Source: Agapanthus africanus
Taxonomy: Eukaryota > Streptophyta > Magnoliopsida > Asparagales > Amaryllidaceae
Direction: 5' to 3'
NCBI GenBank assembly: GCA_030015575.1
Contig: JASDDO010000006.1
Coordinates: 320,960,361-321,024,360 of the forward strand
Length of the DNA: 64,000 nucleotides
Positions 56,403-64,000 of the stretch are shown here, piece after piece. Under the pieces are notes generated by a model. The model did no database searches. It was not told the origin of the DNA and saw only the letters and a list, made by a program, of their open reading frames with translations. Within the stretch, counting starts at the first letter, position 1. Every line of letters starts with the position of its first letter. The position numbers and the translations under genes were made by a program.

Positions 56403-57660
56403 TATGGATTCCCTAAACAACACCAGCACCAACTTCAACAACACTCCACCACCACTACCAATCACACCTGCCGTTCCTGCTCCGATCAACGAGCAGACGA
56501 TTCTACTTGAGGCGATCCGCAGCCTCCTAGAAGGACAGCAGCAGTAGACTGCTCTTTTAATGAACCGTCCCGAGGCAGAAGCATCTGGGGTGAAGCAATT
56601 CAGGACTTTGCACCCCAAACAATTCTTAGGAAAAGAGAGCCCACTGGAAGCTGAGGAATGGGCTCAGAGTATCGAAGACGATCTGGCAGCAGCACAAGTG
56701 CCAGAGATAGCTTGGGTCCGTGTTGCGAAACTGCAGCTCACGGACAATGCACGGGTCTGGTGGAAGGTGGAAGAAATCCGTCTTGATCAACCCATCGAAT
56801 GGAAGACTTTTCGAGACATGTTCGACGATAAGTACTTCTCTGAGACTGCCAGGTTCGACATGGAACAACAGTTCATCCATCTGCAACAAGGTTCAATGTG
56901 GACCAAGTTGGTAGATGAATATGACGTTGAGTTCACCATGCTCAGTCAGTAAGATATGTCTCAATAATTCGATTTTTTAAAATATCACATACTACACAAC
57001 TAATATAAGACCATAACAGGTTTGATGCCCATCTCATACCGACTGCTGAGATCAGTGCAAGAAGATTTCATTAAGGGTTGGACCCGGAGCTGCCTTAGCT
57101 ACAGGGGATTTCCTAACCCATGATTTGGCTTTGAAGGTTGCCCGAAGATATGAGGCAGTGGTGAAGAAGAAGGGCAGAACTCAATCTGCCGGTTTGAAGC
57201 GCCCTGCCACTCAAATGGCAGGAGGAGCCTCTTCCAGGCCATCGTTCGAACCCAGGAGAATCGAAGAAATCAATAACCAGCCAAGTCCAGATTTCTGCTA
57301 CTACTGCAGGAGAAAGGGACACTTGTGGAAGTACTGTAGGTGCGCAAAAGGCCTGTGTCTAATTTGTGGCGTATCCAATCACGGAATTGGAAACTGTCCT
57401 TATAATAGCAACCCAGATCACACACCCACCAACTACCCGCAGCGTCCAGCTATCCAGGCTCCTGCACCTCGTCTTACACTCATAGCTCCACCACCTGTAC
57501 CGTCTACTTGCCAATTCCATTAAGCATTGAGGAACATGCCTCGAGGGCAGACAAACATGCCCCAAAGACAGAGGAATGTGCCCCCAGCTAGGAGAAACGT
57601 GCCCTGGCCACATGCTTACACCTTAGCAGCCGTAGAAATCGAGACAGTTGACCAAAGTAA
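56403..57660 (+). pseudogene. gag of E5 with two zinc knuckles
   Basis: The start MDSLNNTSTNFNNTPPPLP is followed by a Gln-rich segment, then the retrotransposon-gag block (FRTLHPKQFLGKESPLEAEE, WAQSIEDDLAAAQVPE, VRVAKLQLTDNARVWWK, FRDMFDDKYFSE; about 56590-56950), as in Del/Tekay chromoviruses. Two CX2CX4HX4C knuckles follow (CYYCRRKGHLWKYC near 57297 and CLICGVSNHGIGNC near 57355), then a Pro-rich tail. It would bind the element RNA. Broken. Confidence 0.75.
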
Positions 57661-57783
57661 CACTAGTAAGTCTCTTTCACATTTGTTTTAAAAAAAAACC
57701 TTGTATCATTTTGTTACTTCAGTCATCAAACTTTTCTTGAATCGGTTACACTTTCCTTTTACAAATTTGAGGACAAAATTTTT

Positions 57784-57798
57784 ATAAAGAGGGTAGAA
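57784..57798 (+). promoter_or_regulatory. Polypurine tract of E5
   Basis: ATAAAGAGGGTAGAA directly before the 3' LTR. Confidence 0.65.
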
Positions 57799-60675
57799 TG
57801 TAACAACCCTAAACTTTATGTACAACTTTCTGTACAAATTTTTCAAAAAATATAGAAATGGGTATTTTTGCCTGAGCACAAGTTATAAATTTGTTTTGCT
57901 TTTTAATAGCAAGAAAGAGCTTGTAGCTCATTGGTAAGACCTTCCACTGCTGAACCAAAGCACCGGAGTTCAAATCCTATCCTCCACATTATTTTTAATA
58001 TTGATTTCTTTTTAAATTTTTAGAATTCCAAGAGTCTACACGTGCTAAACCCGTAAAACCAAAAGTCATAAATAAAACAAACTGATCCAGGAGTTACACC
58101 AGGAGACAAGGGACACGTGGCAGCTGGGGGGCGACTCGGCTGACGGACTGGCCGACTCGGCCGATTCAGCTCAGACCGGGTTAGTCTCTTCTTTGAACTT
58201 GTGTCTTTTTGTATCCGTATTACCCCTGTATACTTTAATTACTCTGCACATTTTCAGAACCTTTAAAACCCAATTAAAACTCTTTTTAAAACAAAATTAA
58301 ATATATTTTTCTTTCACACCCTTTCATCTACCTTAACCCTAGTTTTACCCTATAAATATACCCCTAAATACACCCCCTCACTTACAAATTCTGTCCAAAC
58401 TCTCAAGAAAACTCTTTAGAAATTTTGTGTGCAACTGGAGTTAGCAAAGGGCGAAACTCCAGCGAACTTCCGACGGCGATACAAGGAGTTTCCGGCGACG
58501 AAACGACGCACCGGCGATTCCCCTCTCTACATCTATCTTCCCTCTTTCCTGTTAGTTTGTAAGTCCCACCTCTCTCTTCTCTATTCTATTCTAAAAATTT
58601 GTAAATTAAAACCAGATGGAAGCGGAGTTAATCCGACTTCCGATTCGGTTTTTCTTAAAAACTCCATCTTTTCTTAAATACAACATATCATACTCTTAAA
58701 TCTTAACTATTAATCATCAACAAAACATGTTGAACAAGTTTCATAGCAAAATATTTCATATTGCAATTTTTATCGTACCTTTTTAGTAAAATACCACATA
58801 GTTTAGTTTTGACATTAATCATCATATTTCTTACTATACCTTTAGATAGATCACGAGCTAATGACCCAACTCTTCACAACACTCATATACAATATAGCAC
58901 GATACTTTTTGGGAAATATAGATCCGGGAAAATACCATTTTACACAAAACTACTTTTAACTTATAAAAACCATTTTCACAAGATTATCTATTTTAAACAA
59001 GTCTTTGCAAAGCGCCGCTACAACCCATTTTGGGGAACCCATCTGGGATGGTATGGATTATCGCACATCCCTGGGCTTAGTAGTGCGAGATTCAGACCTG
59101 CGCGAGGAGCATTCGGTTTCGAAGATTTAAAAATACAAATATCTTAAGAAATTGAGATTTCTAGATAAATAATAAATTAAAATTATTTTATATAAATAAA
59201 TATATATGTATCATCAAAATATCTATTTTGATACAATATAAATACTCCAACTTTTCTAAATCAAAAGAACCACTTTACATGAAAATACCATGCAATTCTA
59301 TACAAGTTCAACACTTTACAATTAAATACCATATATTATGAAAATAAGATTTATTCGCTAGAAATGTCACATATATAAATCTATATCTATGAAAACTCTA
59401 AAAACGATAATAAAATACTTGAGGTGTATTTTGAAAATTATACAAAATTATTTTTATATAAAACCCTCTCAAGTTTTATAAATTACAATAAGGACCCTAG
59501 TAAATATAGGTTTAAGCGGGACCGGTCTCTTGAGCCTCAGGGAGTCGGAGATATGGGTGCTTGACTATTTAAGGTAGACAACTTAACAAACGGTGTTATC
59601 AACACGGTAATCGTCTTTGAAAAAGACACAAATCCTGCTGCTCATATGCAGTGGTTACCGATAACATCAAAACCTAATTCAGGACTTCAATTTCTTTTCT
59701 AATTGTTCTGACTCAGACTGATTCTCATTATAAATAATATGACTTGAATATGATTCAAGTACAAACTACAATTCAATATGAATTCATGAATCCATATACT
59801 CAATTTGTTCAATCTATCAATTTATACAACTTGATCGAGCCGAACCATGGATATACTTTCATCTACATGATTCATGTATCTACATGATTCTCCAGTTACA
59901 TCCATTTACTGATAACATGATTTTGGCAAGTCATCCATTTGTACAATCTATAATACAAGACATTACAATTTCAATACAATATAAACAATACAATCAAGAC
60001 ATCGCGGGGTTTAAGGGGTAGATTGGTACGGAAGGTGTTAGAAGTGGCACGAGACTGCAAGGTTTAAGACATCTAATCTGAATTCAATCGCCGTTGTTCC
60101 GGGAATTCTAACAGAGCCTTGTACTCTATATTTCCATTGCCTTAGCCTCTGGCATACTGAGACTCCTCTCGTATACACTGGCATCCTTCTGTACCAAGCT
60201 ACAAATAACAGCGTTAACTCTAAATTCAACTTTAAAATTTACACACCCTCTCTTACACTCTGTCTATTCTACTTCTTCCTTATTTTTGGGACTTACCGAG
60301 CGATTTGTTCGCTGACGACATTCTTTTTCTTCTTCTTTTATTGTCTTCAGGTGATTCAGACCTTCCAGAGATCGAGCCTAGCACTGAAGACTTGGACCGG
60401 TTTATTGAAGATCCCGAGCTGTAGTTACACTTGTACATTTCCTTTACATTCCGTACTTTCCATTTCTGTTATGCCACTGTTTAGGTATTGCTTTCATTCA
60501 GATGTATTTACTTTTCCATGCATTGTACAAAAGAATGTTAATAAATAAAGTTGCTGTTCATTACATTTGTTTCTTGTGTATATTTCTTAGATACGCTTGG
60601 CATATTTGCTTCAGAGTAAATACGTAGCGGCCTCATCACGCCCTCTGCCCGTACACCGGAAAGTGGGGCGTGGCA
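57799..60675 (+). repeat. 3' LTR of E5
   Basis: TGTAACAACCCTAAAC...GGGGCGTGGCA. tRNA-like boxes at 57924-57934 and 57967-57977; TATAAATA at 58351-58358. It has a short local duplication (CTTTCTGTACAA) near its start that the 5' LTR lacks. Confidence 0.85.
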
Positions 60676-63600
60676 TTTAGTGATAGAACTTCTGATCTGA
60701 AACGGGTTTAGGATGTTCAAAGATGAACTTATAATTTTCCGATATCGGTTTTTGATAATAAGTGGTGATCAATTAGAATATGGGATGAATTGGGGGCTCT
60801 GAAAATTTTATTGCAGATACAGTGAGATGTGCAGGCAGATAGGAAGCCACCCCAGAAGCCCGAGGCCCCACTTCCCATCCCTGGCCGCCAGAAAATTAGT
60901 TTTGGCCGCAAATTGCGGCCCGATGTAGAAGTTAGGGTTTGGGTTTGTTTCTGTAGCACACACATATGATAACTAGACCCACCCTATATGCAAAATGTTC
61001 TAATTTCACCTTAGGTGGAATCTGGGAGTGTTTTACTTAGTTTCTGATTTCGTCTTGATTTTGAAAACTTGGGTTTTGGTATTTGAGTTTTGACTCGGTC
61101 GCTTGACGTTCGTATATCAACGTTGGGGATTGTTTTATCGTTCTCGCATGCGTAGACTGATTGAATGTTGGATTTTGTGATCAAATAATTAATTACCGCA
61201 ATCAAGAACGGCGTCGCTTGGTAGCTAGCCGGTGAGTACGGGTCGGTCCTCAGGGATTTTGTATATTCTTAATTTGTTCTAACGAGTTAATTCCAAACGG
61301 TGTTGGATTGATTATCACTAAAAACTAAGTTGACCTAGACTAGGATTAAAATCTTGCTAGGGTTAGGTTTAGGTTAAGTTTGGAAAGTCAACATTCCTCA
61401 CCGCTTTCTATGCCCTAATTAAGATCTATGAGGTGTTATGGTAATAATTAATAAAGTGGATTAGTACCATCGGGAAGAAACTAGGGTTCTTCCTCTAGGT
61501 TCTTGTCCTTCCTTTCTTAATTCTTACCCTAACCTCCATGGAAAACATGCACAACCGGTTTTTTAAACTACGGTATCACCGCTACCTCGTGGGATAGGGT
61601 GCCGTAGGGAGCGGTGTGTGTATGTATGCATGGAGTCCTATAAAAAGATGTGATGGGCAAGAAAGGGGTGAGAGATTTTCATCTCTCAAATCTCTCCTAT
61701 TCCTAACCCTAACAAGCGAGGAACTACCCACTCATTAGGGAATTGATAAACATTTTCTAAACTAATTAAGTAGGGCAGATAATAAAAGTTATGCTAGGGC
61801 AGATAATAAAAGTTATACTAGGGTAGAAAGAAAATTAACTAGGGTAATAAAAAGAAAGTTACTCTAATTTTTATTTGATGCTCTCTTCAATCATTACAGG
61901 AATTGAATTCTGAATTTTGATAAATAAAATGAGGCACAAGAAGAGGCATACCTCAAAAAAGAGGTTTAAGGCTTCTATTTATAGATCATAGAAACCCTAT
62001 GGTACATTCGATATATATCTGCATTTACAAAATTACCCCTAAGAAACCTAATCAATGCACCGCTACCAACATCTGAATTTTCACTGACATGCGCTTCCCA
62101 TGGCCGTGGAACCGCGGCCAAAAGGCAGGTTTGGCCACGGTTCCGCGGCCATATTGTGGACTTACTGGCTGCAATTTTTTAGGTAGCTTCTGGTTGCATT
62201 TGGTTTCTTGTTTCTTCTCTTGGTTTCTCAGATTATCTTCTAGTTTTCTTCCAGATTTCCACAGTGCATATTGTCGTGGACTTTTACCCTTTGCTTCGTT
62301 ACGAAGTCTTGAACCTTGCGCTGCCTTTGTACTTTGTGAAATTGTCCATTGATCTTCGTTTATTCTTCAAACTGTAGGCATGATCAAGATTCTTCCATTT
62401 GTTGGTCGTAGTCTCACTTTTGTATCGTCTTTTCATCAATTTCCCTGTTTTGTTCCGAGAACCTGTAACCTGCAAGTATGTAGCAGACATGGATCAAAAG
62501 CACCTGTTTATTTGTAAAAAGAAAAAGAATGGGGAATATAATAATGCAAAATTATGATATGAACAAATACCCCCAAATTTATCTTTTGCTCGTCCTCGAG
62601 CAAAACTAGTTTTATTCTTGAAAAAGACCTACCCCACTTTCGCAGGGAAACACAATTGCATTGAGCTCGTGCAATAAGCCGTTAAACCTCTAGGTGTCCC
62701 TAGTAGGAGGAGTGTTGTCTCCTGAGGGTTTTCAGCGGATACTATCCACAAAATTCCATCAATTCGGCCTATTGACTTTTATTCTCCAATTCGGTTTTCT
62801 AGCAAGAAATTCTATTATCTTCAACTCAGAAATTATCCACCTATATTTTCCACGCTTCCTTATTATTTAACTTAAGATTGTATATGTTCTGTAAATTTAC
62901 TTAGCTTTTAGCATCTTTTGAGTTTTCCTTCTAGGTTCTATCTCAATTTAGGAATTTTTATCATCTCTACTAAACATATAAGTCCTATTTTTCATTCCTA
63001 TCTCTCATCCAAACCCCAATAATATACCCCTACGTGTGTGTATATATCACCCCTACACTTGGAAATTCAAATCAAGCTATTGTACTCTTGTCCATCGTCC
63101 AAAGTACTCTTCATTTGGTGAATTTTTAGATGAAATTGCTCACACATCTTTCATGCGACCGTTAATACTTCTTGAGGTACCAACGACCGATTACAAAATG
63201 TGTTTGCACATTAAGGCGTAATTCCTCATCATGTAATACCTAAGACTTTAGCAGTGACTCCAAAACCAGTTGGTCTAAGGCAATAGGTGATAAAGCACCC
63301 TCGCTAAATATTTTTTTCCTATTTATGCAGTCTTAAGTAATTACAAAAACCAGTGTTCATTTTTTATCTCTTTATTCACACTTGTATTTTTATTTTATTT
63401 TCCTTCATACTAAGGACTTTAGACAAGAGCCTTTCAAGGTCTCTTCTACTATTCCAAGTTTCAAGGTTCGTGTTTGTGCAATTTGTAGGGTATATATTTT
63501 CAGAATTTAGACTTAAGCTTAGGGACTATTTTTCAGACTTACACTTTAAAAAAAATTTCAATACACTTTCTTTATTTTGACTTAGCCCAAGAAGTGAATT

Positions 63601-64000
63601 CAAAATTTGCCTATTTCTAAGTAAATTGTAAAGACATATATTTTCTACCGTTAAATTTTAAGAAAGGTTATTTTTAGGGTTTTTAATTTACTAAGTCTAA
63701 GATCTAGTTGTTCCTAGCTAGTTAACCTTCTCGTCAAACTCAAGTCAATTATGGACAAAATTGAATTTTTCAATTTTTATAATTTTTTTAAAAATTTTCA
63801 ATTTTTATGGGTTTTAAAATAAGTATGCAAATGCAAAAATATACATATGAATGTGAAGGAAGAAAGCTTACCGAGCACACCCCTAAACATAAACTTGACA
63901 GTGTCCTCACTGTCAGGCAACACCAAGAGGGTTAAAAATGGCCGGTATTCCCCTGTTTTTATTTTTTTATTTTTTTTTATTGTTAATAGAAAAACAAAAC
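60676..64000. other. AT-rich, non-coding, unclassified
   Basis: From 60681 to about 61140 it is probably the continuation of E6. From about 61150 the character changes: GGTAGCTAGCCGGTGAGTAC...GGGTCGGTCCTCAGG (near 61220) and, inverted in style, GCTCGTCCTCGAGC (62588-62601) are of kinds I have seen repeated in plant intergenic DNA, but I cannot name the family. No convincing reading frame: the longest (62089-62352, 87 codons) has no domain. Confidence 0.4.
62101..62149. repeat. GC-rich inverted repeat in AT-rich DNA
   Basis: GGCCGTGGAACCGCGGCC and GGCCACGGTTCCGCGGCC, 13 bases apart, pair with each other with few mismatches. Each is also close to a palindrome. A smaller palindrome, GGCCGCAAATTGCGGCC, lies near 60903. 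Confidence 0.7.

Larger units (their letters stand above)
53330..60675 (+). mobile_element. E5: gag-only LTR retrotransposon, 7.35 kb
   Basis: TG...CA LTRs of about 2.88 kb flank an internal region of only 1.58 kb. The target duplication is TTTAG (53325-53329 and 60676-60680). The inside has gag-type coding sequence and no trace of protease, reverse transcriptase or integrase, so the element is non-autonomous in form. The LTRs differ by about 6% over 300 bases. It is the youngest insertion in the right half by nesting. gag is broken, with about two to four breaks. Confidence 0.85.

Overview
The window is plant nuclear DNA made almost wholly of nested LTR retrotransposons. The evidence is Ty3/gypsy pol genes with a second, archaeal-type RNase H (the mark of the plant Tat lineage), plant-type TATA boxes, TG...CA LTRs with 5-bp target duplications, and long AT-rich LTRs. 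I found no convincing host gene. Species cannot be told; a flowering plant with a repeat-rich genome fits best.

Layout. 1-3651: 3' end of E0, a plus-strand Tat/Ogre-like element whose left part lies outside the window. 3652-4347 and 25208-33526: two pieces of E2, a minus-strand Tat element, split by E1. 4348-25207: E1, a plus-strand Tat/Ogre-like element with both LTRs, inserted into E2 (target duplication ATGGG). A 3.65-kb solo LTR, N1 (5465-9115, minus strand, duplication GCGCT), lies inside its 5' LTR. 33527-34206: short non-coding spacer. 34207-49574: E3, a minus-strand relative of E2, with a 2.87-kb solo LTR, N2 (46678-49546, duplication GGGGA), inside its 5' LTR. 49575-50728: AT-rich spacer. 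50729-52465: E4, a plus-strand E3-type LTR with the start of gag, cut by a probable further LTR, E6, starting at 52466. 53330-60675: E5, a gag-only element with 2.9-kb LTRs (duplication TTTAG), same LTR family as N2. 60676-64000: AT-rich, non-coding, unclassified.

What stands out. (1) E1, E2 and E3 carry antisense genes between pol and the 3' LTR. A small protein family (here aORF-B, about 135-170 aa) is shared by E1 and by E2/E3, although their LTRs and pol genes are quite different. A second antisense gene (aORF-A, 'putative gypsy-type transposon' family with a coiled coil) is present in E2 and E3. The antisense genes have their own TATA boxes, and those of E2/E3 share a 3' GGCTGAGGAGCC stem-loop. 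(2) The non-coding parts of these elements are packed with short hairpins whose stems differ from unit to unit while still pairing: an 86-bp array in E2 and E3, about 25 hairpins around a constant core in E1, tetraloop hairpins in the E3 LTR, and palindrome-saturated LTRs in E0/E1/N1. This covarying hairpin architecture is the best candidate here for something not yet described. (3) The N2/E5 LTRs hold a tRNA-like A-box/B-box pair and a short acidic reading frame.

All the elements are fossils: the gag-pol genes of E1, E2 and E3 each show several to about ten breaks. LTR pairs compared by eye over a few hundred bases differ by roughly 6% (E5), 7% (E1) and 9% (E3), so insertions of a few million years are likely if a grass-like LTR clock applies. 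The nesting gives the order E2 before E0 and E1, E1 before N1, E3 before N2, and E4 before E6 before E5.
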